Shown one piece after another: positions 38,394-47,861 of a stretch of DNA of 64,000 bases. A model generated the notes under the pieces. The model ran no database searches. It had not been told where the DNA came from and saw only the letters and a program-made list of their open reading frames with translations. The stretch's first letter is position 1. The number at the start of each line of letters is the position of its first letter. The stretch is from contig CASEHV010000033.1 in the NCBI GenBank assembly GCA_949287835.1, forward strand, positions 1 to 64,000. Direction: 5' to 3'. Origin of the DNA: an uncultured Helicobacter sp. (GTDB taxonomy: Bacteria > Campylobacterota > Campylobacteria > Campylobacterales > Helicobacteraceae). Both the position numbers and the translations under genes were made by a program.

Positions 38394-39119
38394 ATGTCTA
38401 GCAAAATTTTACATATCGCTAAATTTGGCGGTTTAGCTTTGAGTTTAGCTTTGCTTTTCTCTGCTTGCTCATCTAAGTCAGATATAGACAAAACTCCTGA
38501 CGAGCCAGGCACTTCTAAAGAAGTAAAGAGCAAAAGTGAAGCAAAAACTCAAAGAAATTCTAATGATGACATGTCTTACACTAATAGTAAGTCTGCAAAT
38601 AGGGATACTCATCTTCACGGAGAGAGAAATACTCATCCATCTTATTCGGATGAAAGTGATACTTATGTGAAAGATAGAGAGGTAAAATTTGATATTGGAA
38701 GAGATTTAACAATAACTAAGTCTGGACCTTATATAAGGTATCCTAGATTTCCTCAGTATGAACCAAAAATGTTAAATGAGGGAGCAAAAGGTATTGCTAT
38801 CGCGAATAGCGTTCCTTATACATGTATATTGTTGGGTGAAGTTGAGGGTAGAGATAGCTCTGATGGTAGAGCTGCTCCTTCTTTTGAAGAAATCAGAGAA
38901 GGTACACTTAATGACCTTAGGAATCATGCCACTGAGTTGGTATATAATGATAGCCGTATTCTAGTGAGTCTTACTAAGGAAGCTATGACCTGTGAGATGA
39001 TGTTGGATGATGGTAAATTCGAAGAAAGGGATTGCACATCATGGAGCGTAATTCCTAACAATGGAAGGATTCTATCATATAGAATTCATGCTAATGTTTT
39101 TGAATGTCCTGGTAAATAA
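38394..39119 (+). CDS. Four-cysteine lipoprotein, third tandem paralogue
   Basis: A 241-residue lipoprotein (LLFSACSSK, lipobox Cys near 25) with a long Ser/Lys/Asp-rich linker (about 28-110), longer than in its siblings. The domain that follows has YTCILLGEVEGRDSSDGRAA, REGTLNDLRNHATELV, TKEAMTC, DCTSWSVIP and SYRIHANVFEC. Domain sequences of the second and third copies are closest to each other (shared RAAPSFEEIREG). It starts 3 bp after the second gene and is followed by a strong terminator, so the three form one transcript. Function unknown. Confidence 0.75.
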   Translation: MSSKILHIAKFGGLALSLALLFSACSSKSDIDKTPDEPGTSKEVKSKSEAKTQRNSNDDMSYTNSKSANRDTHLHGERNTHPSYSDESDTYVKDREVKFDIGRDLTITKSGPYIRYPRFPQYEPKMLNEGAKGIAIANSVPYTCILLGEVEGRDSSDGRAAPSFEEIREGTLNDLRNHATELVYNDSRILVSLTKEAMTCEMMLDDGKFEERDCTSWSVIPNNGRILSYRIHANVFECPGK

Positions 39120-39146
39120 TCACTCCTGAGTATCATATACTTTTTC

Positions 39147-39187
39147 AAAGCTTGTAGTCAAAAATGACTACAAGCTTTTTCTTTTTG
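39147..39187 (+). terminator. Strong rho-independent terminator
   Basis: AAAGCTTGTAGTCA-AAAA-TGACTACAAGCTTT: perfect 14-bp arms and a 4-nt loop, then TTCTTTTT. It ends the three-paralogue operon, 27 bp after its last stop. Confidence 0.92.
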
Positions 39188-39555
39188 CCTAAAATTTTTC
39201 TTATATTTTCTATTTTATTATTATTCCTAATATTATTAAAAATACTATATTTTTGAAATTCAATAAATAATTGTACTTTTTTGCTCTTTTATATAAACAC
39301 ATTTTTTAATAATAAAATCTACTATTTAATTTAACACATCAAAAACTTTAACTTTGTAAAGCTAGAAGCAATATTTGCTTATTCATTTTTGTATCCTTAT
39401 TTACTCTGCAACGAATTAGATTCCAACATCTGCTAAGTCTCAGTATCGCATAATAATCAATCACAAAAAGAAAATTTTGATATCTTAAAAACCATTCTGC
39501 ACTAGGCAGAGTATAATTTGATAAAAAACGATAGGGGGAGGATGGATTTAAAATG
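39188..39555. other. A+T-rich gap with no gene seen
   Basis: A 368-bp stretch between the lipoprotein operon terminator and the end of sucD (convergent). It is strongly A+T rich in its first half. I find no open frame with a ribosome binding site, no tRNA and no convincing hairpin for sucD termination. Confidence 0.5.
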
Positions 39556-40434
39556 CTATTTCAACACCTTTGCCATTGTTTCGCCGATTTCTGCTGGGCT
39601 TTTTGCCACATGCACACCAGCTTTTTCTAGTGCTTCTATCTTTTCTGCTGCGGTTCCTTTGCCACCGCTTACGATAGCACCTGCATGACCCATTCTCTTG
39701 CCTTTTGGTGCAGTAGCACCAGAGATAAATGCAACAACAGGCTTTTTAATCTGCTCTTTGATTAATGCAGCAGCCTCAATCTCAAGGCTTCCGCCAATCT
39801 CGCCTACCATGACAATAGCTTTAGTCTGCGGGTCTGCCTCAAACATTGGCAATATTTGCTTATAGCTTAGCCCGATGATTGGGTCGCCGCCGATTCCTAC
39901 TGCTGTTGAGATTCCAAAGCCTTGTCCTTTTACAAGCTGATTTGCACTCTCATAAGTTAATGTCCCGCTTTTTGAAATAAGACCTATATTTGTCTGCGCT
40001 TTTTTAAAGATAAAGCCCGGCATAATGCCAATTTTGCACTCATCGCTTGTAATGATTCCAGGGCAGTTTGGTCCTATCATATCCATGCCTTGCTTTTTGG
40101 CAAACATTTTTGCAAACATAATATCCCTAGTAGGAGCACCCTCTGTGATAACAACCGCTAGTTTAATGCCACCAGAAGCTGCCTCCATGATGGCATCGGC
40201 TACAAAGGCTGGGGGGACGAAAATCATACTTACAGTTGCACCTGTTTTATTTACCGCTTCTTTTACGGTATTAAAAACAGGTTTTCCTAAATGCTCTGTG
40301 CCACCTTTATTTGGCGTAACGCCACCTACGATATTTGTGCCATACGCTATACATTGCTCACTATGAAAGCTTCCCTCTTTACCTGTGAAACCTTGAACGA
40401 TTACCTTTGTGTCTTTATTAACCAAAATGCTCAT
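39556..40434 (-). CDS. sucD: Succinyl-CoA synthetase alpha subunit
   Basis: A 292-residue subunit carrying the CoA-binding domain and the active-site histidine ([15 protein letters not shown], near residue 250). Other marks are [40 protein letters not shown] and [12 protein letters not shown]. It interconverts succinyl-CoA and succinate with ATP or GTP formation. It is 19 bp downstream of sucC in one operon. Confidence 0.95.
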   Translation of the reverse strand: MSILVNKDTKVIVQGFTGKEGSFHSEQCIAYGTNIVGGVTPNKGGTEHLGKPVFNTVKEAVNKTGATVSMIFVPPAFVADAIMEAASGGIKLAVVITEGAPTRDIMFAKMFAKKQGMDMIGPNCPGIITSDECKIGIMPGFIFKKAQTNIGLISKSGTLTYESANQLVKGQGFGISTAVGIGGDPIIGLSYKQILPMFEADPQTKAIVMVGEIGGSLEIEAAALIKEQIKKPVVAFISGATAPKGKRMGHAGAIVSGGKGTAAEKIEALEKAGVHVAKSPAEIGETMAKVLK

Positions 40435-40453
40435 ATAAACCCTTTTTAATTAA

Positions 40454-41617
40454 TTACTTAGCTGCTTTTACGACTTTTTGTGCGCCATCTTTTAGATTCT
40501 CGGCGGCTATTAGATTCTTGATTCCAGACTTGCTTAGAATCTCTTTTGCCACCTCTGCATTTGTGCCATCTAGTCTAACTACCACAGGCACATTTACACT
40601 TGTTAGCTTTGTAGCCTCGATGATTCCATTCGCTACCCTATCGCACTGCACGATTCCACCAAATATATTTACAAAAATTGCCTTTACATTTTTATCTTTT
40701 AAGATAATCTCAAAGCCCCTTGCCACAGTCTGAGGATTCGCTCCGCCACCTACATCTAGGAAGTTGGCAGGTTCGCCACCCTCATATTTAATAATATCCA
40801 TAGTAGCCATCGCAAGTCCCGCACCATTTACCATACAGCCAACATTGCCATCTAGTTTTACATAGCTAAGATTGCTTTCACCTGCCTCAATCTCGCTTGG
40901 CTCCTCCTCTGTGAAGTCTCGCATTTCTACAATGTCTGGGTGTCTGTAAAGGGCATTATTATCAAAGCCTAACTTTGCATCAAGTGCTAGAAAATTACCT
41001 TCACCTGTTAGAATCATGGGGTTAATCTCTACTTGCTCAGCATCCTCATTGATGAATACCTCATATAATGCTTTGGCAAATTTTATGAAAGGTTTTTGTT
41101 GCTCTTTTGTAAGATTTAATCCTAAAGCTAACTCTAGTGCATGGTAGCTCCTAAAACCTGTGGAGGGGTCTATAGCGACTTTGATAATTTTCTCTGGATT
41201 TTTCTCAGCGACTTCCTCTATCTCCATACCGCCCTCTGTGGAAGCAATAAAGATTGGCATCTCAAGACCTCTATCAAGCACGACTGCGATATAAAATTCT
41301 TTTGCAATATTTAATCCCTCCTCGATATATACCTTGCGTATGACGCGTCCAGAAGGTCCTGTTTGATGCGTTACCAATGTCTTACCTAACATATCATCTG
41401 TGAGAGTTGCTACCTCATCTAGGGATTTTGCAAGTTTAACTCCCCCTGCCTTGCCTCTGCCACCTGCATGAATCTGTGCCTTCACAACCCAAACACTGCC
41501 TCCTAGCTCTCTTGCTATGGCTTTCGCCTCGTAGCCATTATTCGCAAGGCGACCACGTGGAACTGAAACGCCATATCTTTTTAGGACCTGTTTTCCTTGA
41601 AACTCATGAACATTCAT
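40454..41617 (-). CDS. sucC: Succinyl-CoA synthetase beta subunit
   Basis: A 387-residue ADP-forming subunit. The N-terminal ATP-grasp domain shows VHEFQGKQVLKRYGV, WVVKAQIHAGGRGKAGGVKL and VEINPMILTGEGN. The C-terminal ligase domain shows VNGAGLAMATMDIIKYEGG, FLDVGGGA and FVNIFGGIVQCDRVANGII. It is first in the sucCD operon. H. pylori lacks this enzyme and uses a CoA transferase, so its presence separates this organism from H. pylori. Confidence 0.95.
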   Translation of the reverse strand: MNVHEFQGKQVLKRYGVSVPRGRLANNGYEAKAIARELGGSVWVVKAQIHAGGRGKAGGVKLAKSLDEVATLTDDMLGKTLVTHQTGPSGRVIRKVYIEEGLNIAKEFYIAVVLDRGLEMPIFIASTEGGMEIEEVAEKNPEKIIKVAIDPSTGFRSYHALELALGLNLTKEQQKPFIKFAKALYEVFINEDAEQVEINPMILTGEGNFLALDAKLGFDNNALYRHPDIVEMRDFTEEEPSEIEAGESNLSYVKLDGNVGCMVNGAGLAMATMDIIKYEGGEPANFLDVGGGANPQTVARGFEIILKDKNVKAIFVNIFGGIVQCDRVANGIIEATKLTSVNVPVVVRLDGTNAEVAKEILSKSGIKNLIAAENLKDGAQKVVKAAK

Positions 41618-41759
41618 AAAATTCTCCTATTTTTATAAACCATAAGGAATTGCAAGTTAGGCACAAACATGCGTCTGACTTACTTAGCCAAATTTTCTAA
41701 TATTTTCACTTAAAAGAAATTTAAAGTCGTGCAAACTTCACATTTTTTTAAAAAATGTG

Positions 41760-42776
41760 TTAATTTTTTACCCTATTTATGTTTTTTAAATGCTCATCAT
41801 AACTTTTTGCAAAATCATGAACACCATTCTTATTTCTCATAAAATATAAATACTCCGTCTTTGCAGGATAAATCGCTGCCTTTATGGAATCTATGCTAAC
41901 GCTACCGCTAGGTTCTTTTGGAATCCCTTTATACTTGTAGGTATTAAACTGCGAAGTATCATTGCGGATTCTATCTGGCGTAATCCTTGTGTGAGAGTAT
42001 TTACCATAGTTTAAAGAACCATCCATTTGCAATGGCATATTATTTTTTATGCGATTATCTATAACGCTTGAGACTATGGGCATTTCAGCTATGTTTGCGG
42101 CTTCCTTTTGTATGATAGAGGCTTTTGCTACATATTGAAACCATGTTCTCTCATCATAGAATCCTAGCAATTCATTGGATAATTTCCTATGTCTAGCAAG
42201 GGAGGATTCTATGAGATATTTGATAATCATCTCTTCGTTTGCATGATATGGGAGACTATAAGTGTCTGCAAAGATGACGCCATCTTGATATGGGGAATGC
42301 TTCTCATATAACGCCTGCAATTTTTCCTTGTCTAAATTAAAGATTCTAGCTATGTCCTGCAATAAAAAATAGCTAGTCTCGCCTGGGATTAGGGTAATGC
42401 TTTTTGTAGCAGCCTTAGCAGAGACAAGCGAGGCTAGAAAATCTGCTCTTTTGATTATGCAGCTATTCTCATTGCACTCTTTTAGGAATCTACTTGGAAT
42501 CTCAACAAAGCCACTTTGTGGGAATCCAAATAAACGTAACAAAAAAACATCAATAATGCTAACCGCATAGCCATTAGATTCTAAATGTGATATAATAGCT
42601 TTACTTGAACCTTTGGGGATAAGCAGGAATTTTTGCGATTTCACGGGTATGGACATATAAAAGCATAAAGAGACTATTAGTATTAAAAAGCATTCAAAGA
42701 GTATATTAGCAATGCCAAATAAAGAGAAAAATGAGAATCTAGCAGGGGATAGTGAGAATATAGCTTTTGGATTCAC
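41760..42776 (-). CDS. mltG: Endolytic transglycosylase MltG
   Basis: A YceG-family enzyme that cleaves nascent glycan strands and sets glycan length. A membrane helix (FECFLILIVSLCFYMSI) precedes a LysM-like region (KFLLIPKGSSKAIISHLESN) and the catalytic domain with FADTYSLPY, the active-site Glu in SIIQKEAANIAEMPIVSSVI, and the closing KGIPKEPSGSVSIDSIKAAI. The start is uncertain. The frame is open to 42887, but that would overlap the divergent gene by 176 bp. GTG at 42776 keeps the membrane helix and reduces overlap to 65 bp, so I use it; no good ribosome binding site supports any choice. Confidence 0.85.
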   Translation of the reverse strand: MNPKAIFSLSPARFSFFSLFGIANILFECFLILIVSLCFYMSIPVKSQKFLLIPKGSSKAIISHLESNGYAVSIIDVFLLRLFGFPQSGFVEIPSRFLKECNENSCIIKRADFLASLVSAKAATKSITLIPGETSYFLLQDIARIFNLDKEKLQALYEKHSPYQDGVIFADTYSLPYHANEEMIIKYLIESSLARHRKLSNELLGFYDERTWFQYVAKASIIQKEAANIAEMPIVSSVIDNRIKNNMPLQMDGSLNYGKYSHTRITPDRIRNDTSQFNTYKYKGIPKEPSGSVSIDSIKAAIYPAKTEYLYFMRNKNGVHDFAKSYDEHLKNINRVKN

Positions 42777-45700
42777 AAAGCCAGATGACACAGATGATAG
42801 GGAAAACTTAGATACAAATAATCGCACTAGCAATATCAATACGCATAATATGCAAAAAGACATAAAAGACTCCCATACTTTTGTCAATCAAATAATATCA
42901 GATAATAAAGATTCTAAAGGAAAAAAGCGGGAGCTACCGACATTTGAGTTTGACGATGTGAAACCATCTATAACGACAAATCATTCAAAAGATGATAAAA
43001 AATCAAAAAAGTCTCATAGCAATATTTCCACATCAGTAAAGACAAGTATATTTCTAATAGCAATAGTTATTGTTCTAATATCTGGTTATAAAAAACTGCT
43101 AGATGGTATAACGATAGATTCTCTTGATATTAGCGGTATAAAGCTAGAGAATGTATTTTTGAAACTAAATGATAGGTTTGATTTGCAAATTGAGAGGGTT
43201 AGTGTAGATAATCAAGACGATGGGGAAAGTAGTAGCATCAATGATATAGTTAGCAATGTAAAATCATCATTATATATCTTAAGCTACTTTAATAATCTAA
43301 TGGTAAAAGATATTAATGTGAATGGAAAGCATTATGGCAGCTTGATATATGAGAATAAGCAATATAAGATAGATACGCCGATATTTAATGCCTCAATGGC
43401 TATCGATGATGACAAAGATAATATCCATATAAAAATAGAGCAATTTAAGATGAAAAATCTCCCAATAAACATAGCGGGGGATTTGGTATATGTAGTCCCA
43501 AGGCGGGAATTATTGTTTCAAATTAAAGCATTAAAAGGCAGAGAAACATTAAGCCTAAATGGCATGAGTGATTTTAAGATTCTAAGACTAAATGGTAGTA
43601 GTAGTGATTTAAATGACTTAGAGATTATAAGACCATATATTGATGATTTGCAGAATCAGGATTTAAAAAATACACTAAATAAATGGATATTCGATGACTT
43701 AAAATACTCTAGTTTAAAAATAAACTCTATTAGAGCTAATCTTTCCTTAGAGAATCTTGAGAATGATTTATTGAATAAATTATACGTAAATGGCGTTGTG
43801 AGAAATGCGGAAGTTACACTAAATCAAGGAGTGCCACCTATAAATGCTAATGAAGTAATTTTAGAGTTTAAAAACTCTAGCCTAAGCATAATGCCAAAGG
43901 AAGCTGAATTTGCCAATATGGAGCTAATAAACTCTAAAGTAGTCATAGCAGATATACCAAACTCAAATGTCTATATAACAATTAATGGCAGGAATATTAG
44001 ATTAGATTCCAATATGAAGAAATTATTAAAATCTTATCATGTAGATGTGCCTGTAATACAAGATTTAGCGATAAGGAGAAAATCTAAAGGCTCATTTAAT
44101 CAAGACAATATAAATAAAGTTATATCAAACACAGAAAGCATAGTGTTGCAATCTATAAATTCAAATAAAAAACCAGATATTACAGACCCAGGAATGCTTG
44201 ACACTATTAGTCTAAATGATGACAATCTTAGCGTTGAGAGTAGAATAGAGAGCATAAAATCTAGTTTATCTGATGATTCCACAGATGAGAATGAGATGCA
44301 AGAGGAGGAAATATCTAGTGAATCTCAAAACAAAGAGCTATACAATAAAGTCCTAGAGTTAAATCCAAACACAACTCTAAGCAACACAACAATATATAAC
44401 ACAAGTAATACAGAAAATTCTAGTATGCACCTAAAAATATCCATAGAATACGATGAAAACGATGCTTTATTATTTTCTCTGCAAGGTGTGGTGCAAGCAA
44501 TAGATGCAAATCTTAAATTATATGATGTCCCACTTAAGGCAAAAAAGCTAAATGTCGTGCTGGATATAGAACCACAACAAAAGCTAATATATATAAATGC
44601 TAGTAGAGCAAAATGGGAAAACATGGTAGATTCTGACGTCAATGTGCTAGTAAATATTGATAAAGAAACTATCGCTGCAAATACTTTTATACATAGTGCT
44701 ATTATTAATTCTTCAAATATTGAAAATCTTGATTTCAAATCTAGCACCCATAAGCAAGCTTTAAATAATATAATAAAAAATCATGGAATCTACCTAGGAG
44801 AAGATCTATATGCCTTTAATCCACAAAGCACAAGTATAAATGATTTAATAAAAAACGTAAGCTATGAAAATTCATTTAATGATGATGTAAAAGCACTAAA
44901 AAGTAGTCGCAAAATAGAGGAAATTAGCAAAGAGGAATTAAAAAAGCTACCAAAAGAGGATATAAAAGACAACGGGCAAAGCGCAAAACAAGATAGCGCT
45001 GTCCTAAAGGCATTGCCAAATAATCCAATATGGAATGAATTAAAATTACGTTCTAAAAAAACTCGACCTTTCACACCTCTAAATAGAAAGCAACTAGAAC
45101 AATTAGCAAGAGAACAAATAGAGGAGGATAGTAAGTTTGATATTAAACAAGATTTTTTGAATGTAAAAAATGAAAATATGAAGTTAAATATCTCATTTGG
45201 AGGGGATAAAGTCGTATTGGACGTGCCAACCATAGGAGTGTATTTAGAATCTAGCGATAGATTACAACTATCGATTCCAAAGATTGAAAATATTCTAAAA
45301 TACTCACCCATAGCTCAATACTATGGCATAACAAGCGGGAGTCTCAGACTAAAAGTACCCTATATATCAGAGGGCAGTAAAGATGATACAATTTTATTTA
45401 CACTAAATTTATACAAACTACAATATCCCATATATACATTTGAAAATAAAAGATTAGATTCTCTAACAATCACAGGAAGATTTAGCGATGACACTCTGTT
45501 AGTACTTGCAGGTGATAAAATAGATTTTAAAAGTAAAGATTCTCTAAATATGCTTAGAGTTAGCGGATATAGAATCAACATTGATGAGGCGCTTAAATCG
45601 AAGATTCCATTTCTAGTGGAGCTATTTGGTGATGAAAAAGATGATAAACTACCCTACTCTTTTAAGGCAATTCGTCAGGAACAAAAACTCATAGAGATAA

Positions 45701-46521
45701 AGAATCAAATAAGAAGAGTCATGAAAATTAAGCCATTTGACTTTAATATCCTAGCTAAGGATATGCAATTTACATTCATGGGCTACACGGTGCCATTTGA
45801 CTATGCAAATATTAGACTCATCGATAATAAAATCAATATGGACGCACAATATGAAAAAGGAATTATGAATCTAAGCATGATAAAAGATAATGTGTTAATA
45901 GTGGCAAGAAACTTTAGCGGGAATTTTATCAACACCATAATAACCTCATCAAAGGGTGGTAAAAATATCGTAAGCGGGGGGACATTTAATATAGATGCAC
46001 TCTATCGTGGCGGAATCTTAAATGCAAGTATAGAGGTAAGAAATACTGCAGTTATAGAACTAAAGGCTGTGCAGAATATCTTTGCATTCATAGATGCGAT
46101 TCCATCTCTTATTATGTTTAGAAATCCAAATGCGGGACAAAATGGCTATGAAATCAATCTTGGCAAAATCATGTTTACACTAAATGATGACTACATAGGA
46201 TTAGAAAATATTTTTTTACTAGGCAAAATAATGGATGTTAGCGGACAGGGAATCATAGACATAGACACAGGTGAGATAAACGTGAATTTAGGCATATCCA
46301 CGGTAAAAAGTCTAAGCAGATTCATTAGTAAGATTCCAATCATCGGCTATCTCATACTAGGTAAGGAAGGACAGATTAATACAAACCTCATCTTAAGCGG
46401 TAAATACTCTAACCCAAAAGTTAATATTACCCTTGTCGAGGATATTATAAAAGCACCTTTCTTGATTCTAAGGCGAATATTTCCACCTCAAAGTGTAGAC
46501 ATGGAAGAGGCAGATTTCTAA
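42712..46521 (+). CDS. Large AsmA/YhdP-like envelope protein (DUF3971-type)
   Basis: A 1269-residue protein with a charged, low-complexity cytoplasmic N-terminus (about 1-108) and one membrane helix (about 110-127, SIFLIAIVIVLISGY). A very long periplasmic region of repeated beta strands follows, interrupted by a Ser/Asp-rich insert (about 480-560) and a Lys/Glu-rich segment (about 720-810). The C-terminus has VSGQGIIDIDTGEINVNLGI and SRFISKIPIIGYLILGKEGQ, the closing part typical of YhdP/AsmA-like proteins. These form hydrophobic grooves thought to carry phospholipids to the outer membrane. It is divergent from mltG with overlapping 5' ends. The exact family label is by pattern. Confidence 0.72.
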   Translation: MPNKEKNENLAGDSENIAFGFTKPDDTDDRENLDTNNRTSNINTHNMQKDIKDSHTFVNQIISDNKDSKGKKRELPTFEFDDVKPSITTNHSKDDKKSKKSHSNISTSVKTSIFLIAIVIVLISGYKKLLDGITIDSLDISGIKLENVFLKLNDRFDLQIERVSVDNQDDGESSSINDIVSNVKSSLYILSYFNNLMVKDINVNGKHYGSLIYENKQYKIDTPIFNASMAIDDDKDNIHIKIEQFKMKNLPINIAGDLVYVVPRRELLFQIKALKGRETLSLNGMSDFKILRLNGSSSDLNDLEIIRPYIDDLQNQDLKNTLNKWIFDDLKYSSLKINSIRANLSLENLENDLLNKLYVNGVVRNAEVTLNQGVPPINANEVILEFKNSSLSIMPKEAEFANMELINSKVVIADIPNSNVYITINGRNIRLDSNMKKLLKSYHVDVPVIQDLAIRRKSKGSFNQDNINKVISNTESIVLQSINSNKKPDITDPGMLDTISLNDDNLSVESRIESIKSSLSDDSTDENEMQEEEISSESQNKELYNKVLELNPNTTLSNTTIYNTSNTENSSMHLKISIEYDENDALLFSLQGVVQAIDANLKLYDVPLKAKKLNVVLDIEPQQKLIYINASRAKWENMVDSDVNVLVNIDKETIAANTFIHSAIINSSNIENLDFKSSTHKQALNNIIKNHGIYLGEDLYAFNPQSTSINDLIKNVSYENSFNDDVKALKSSRKIEEISKEELKKLPKEDIKDNGQSAKQDSAVLKALPNNPIWNELKLRSKKTRPFTPLNRKQLEQLAREQIEEDSKFDIKQDFLNVKNENMKLNISFGGDKVVLDVPTIGVYLESSDRLQLSIPKIENILKYSPIAQYYGITSGSLRLKVPYISEGSKDDTILFTLNLYKLQYPIYTFENKRLDSLTITGRFSDDTLLVLAGDKIDFKSKDSLNMLRVSGYRINIDEALKSKIPFLVELFGDEKDDKLPYSFKAIRQEQKLIEIKNQIRRVMKIKPFDFNILAKDMQFTFMGYTVPFDYANIRLIDNKINMDAQYEKGIMNLSMIKDNVLIVARNFSGNFINTIITSSKGGKNIVSGGTFNIDALYRGGILNASIEVRNTAVIELKAVQNIFAFIDAIPSLIMFRNPNAGQNGYEINLGKIMFTLNDDYIGLENIFLLGKIMDVSGQGIIDIDTGEINVNLGISTVKSLSRFISKIPIIGYLILGKEGQINTNLILSGKYSNPKVNITLVEDIIKAPFLILRRIFPPQSVDMEEADF

Positions 46522-46562
46522 ACCAAATATTGAAATTTATCTGATATAATACGCACTCTTTA

Positions 46563-46639
46563 GTGTTCGTAGCTCAGTTGAATAGAGCAACAGGTTGCGG
46601 TCCTGTAGGTCGTGGGTTTGAGTCCCTCCGAGCACACCA
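46563..46639 (+). tRNA. tRNA-Arg (anticodon GCG)
   Basis: A 77-nt cloverleaf. The acceptor stem GTGTTCG pairs with CGAGCAC (one G-U pair). The D-arm has GCTC/GAGC, the anticodon arm is ACAGG-TTGCGGT-CCTGT with anticodon GCG after T33, and the T arm is GTGGG-TTTGAGT-CCCTC. The 3' ACCA end is encoded. An extended -10 box (TGATATAAT, 46542-46550) sits just upstream. Confidence 0.95.
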
Positions 46640-46711
46640 TGTTTGTATGCTATTTTTTTATAGTATTTTATGAATATTACAAAAAGATAGCCTTGTTATC
46701 GGGATATATAA

Positions 46712-47536
46712 ATGGAAAAATCTGGTGTTGTCATAGCTATCACTTCTGGTAAAGGCGGTGTTGGCAAATCTACTGCCACTGCAAATCTTGGCGTTGGCTT
46801 ATCTATGAGAGATAAAAGGGTCGTTGCGGTAGATTTTGACATAGGATTAAGAAATCTTGATATGATTCTAGGACTTGAGAGACGTATAGTCTATGACATA
46901 ATAGATGTCATGGAGGGGCGATGTAATTTATCCCAGGCACTCATAGCACATAAAAAGGCTTCAAATCTATATTTCCTGCCCGCTTCCCAAAGCAAAGATA
47001 AAACAATTTTGGATAAACAAAAAGTTAAACTTCTCTTAGAAAAGCTAAAACAGGATTTTGACTATATTCTGCTAGATAGTCCCGCCGGTATTGAGAGTGG
47101 ATTTGAGCATACGATATTTTGGGCAGATAGAGCTATTATCATCGTAACGCCAGAGGTTAGCTCTGTGAGAGATAGCGATAGAGTTATCGGAATCATAGAT
47201 AGCAAAAGCGACAAAGCCGCAAATGGCATAAACCTAGAAAAGCACATTATCATCAATAGACTAAATCCATTGCTAGTCTCTAAAAATGAAATGCTATCCT
47301 GTGATGATGTTGTAGATATTTTAGCGCTGCCTTTAATAGGAATTGTCCCAGAGGATACGAAAGTGGTGAGTGCTACTAATAATGGCGAACCAACTATATT
47401 TTCTAATACCACAAGTGGATTAGCTTATGATAGAATATCAGATAGAATATTGGGAAAGGAAGTCCCAATGCCGAGTTTTGAGGAGAGCGGAGGTTTCTTT
47501 AGCTCTATAAAACGAATGTTTGGAATAGGAGGTTAA
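46712..47536 (+). CDS. minD: Septum-site determining ATPase MinD
   Basis: A 274-residue ParA-family ATPase that, with MinE, places the division site. The deviant Walker A is GKGGVGKST (residues about 13-21), followed by [31 protein letters not shown] and [15 protein letters not shown]-terminal amphipathic membrane-targeting helix ([13 protein letters not shown]) is present. minE follows 4 bp later. No minC is adjacent. Confidence 0.96.
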   Translation: MEKSGVVIAITSGKGGVGKSTATANLGVGLSMRDKRVVAVDFDIGLRNLDMILGLERRIVYDIIDVMEGRCNLSQALIAHKKASNLYFLPASQSKDKTILDKQKVKLLLEKLKQDFDYILLDSPAGIESGFEHTIFWADRAIIIVTPEVSSVRDSDRVIGIIDSKSDKAANGINLEKHIIINRLNPLLVSKNEMLSCDDVVDILALPLIGIVPEDTKVVSATNNGEPTIFSNTTSGLAYDRISDRILGKEVPMPSFEESGGFFSSIKRMFGIGG

Positions 47537-47540
47537 TGCT

Positions 47541-47780
47541 ATGGGATTTTTTTGGAGAAGTAGCCCTACAAATGGTAGCTCTGTGGTTGGGAAAGAAAGG
47601 CTAAAAAATATTCTTAGCACAGAGAGGAGCATAAGTCTAGCATATATAGACGATTTGAAAAGGGATATTAGAATCCTAGTGCTAAAACATGCCAAATCAT
47701 CAGAGGTTATGATAAGTGCAGATATTGACAAAAATAGAAATGTAGATATTATGGTTAGCATTAGCGAGACTTCAAAGTAG
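47541..47780 (+). CDS. minE: Cell division topological specificity factor MinE
   Basis: A 79-residue MinE that stimulates MinD ATPase and drives oscillation or positioning. The N-terminal anti-MinCD region contains KERLKNILSTERS and DDLKRDIRILVLKHAK; the C-terminal half is the dimerisation domain (EVMISADIDKNRNVDIMVSI). Start MGFFWRSS is 4 bp after minD, with overlapping ribosome binding site AATAGGAGGTTAATGCT. Confidence 0.93.
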   Translation: MGFFWRSSPTNGSSVVGKERLKNILSTERSISLAYIDDLKRDIRILVLKHAKSSEVMISADIDKNRNVDIMVSISETSK

Positions 47781-47861
47781 CTTTACAAATATTTTACAAA
47801 TCTCACATATATTTTAACTTCCACCTTTATAATACTTGACATTAAAACATAAAGATAAATT

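Noticed and set aside
41739-41759. Palindrome CACATTTTTT-T-AAAAAATGTG next to the mltG stop
   Set aside because: No following T-run on the minus strand and only A/T in most of the stem, so not called a terminator.
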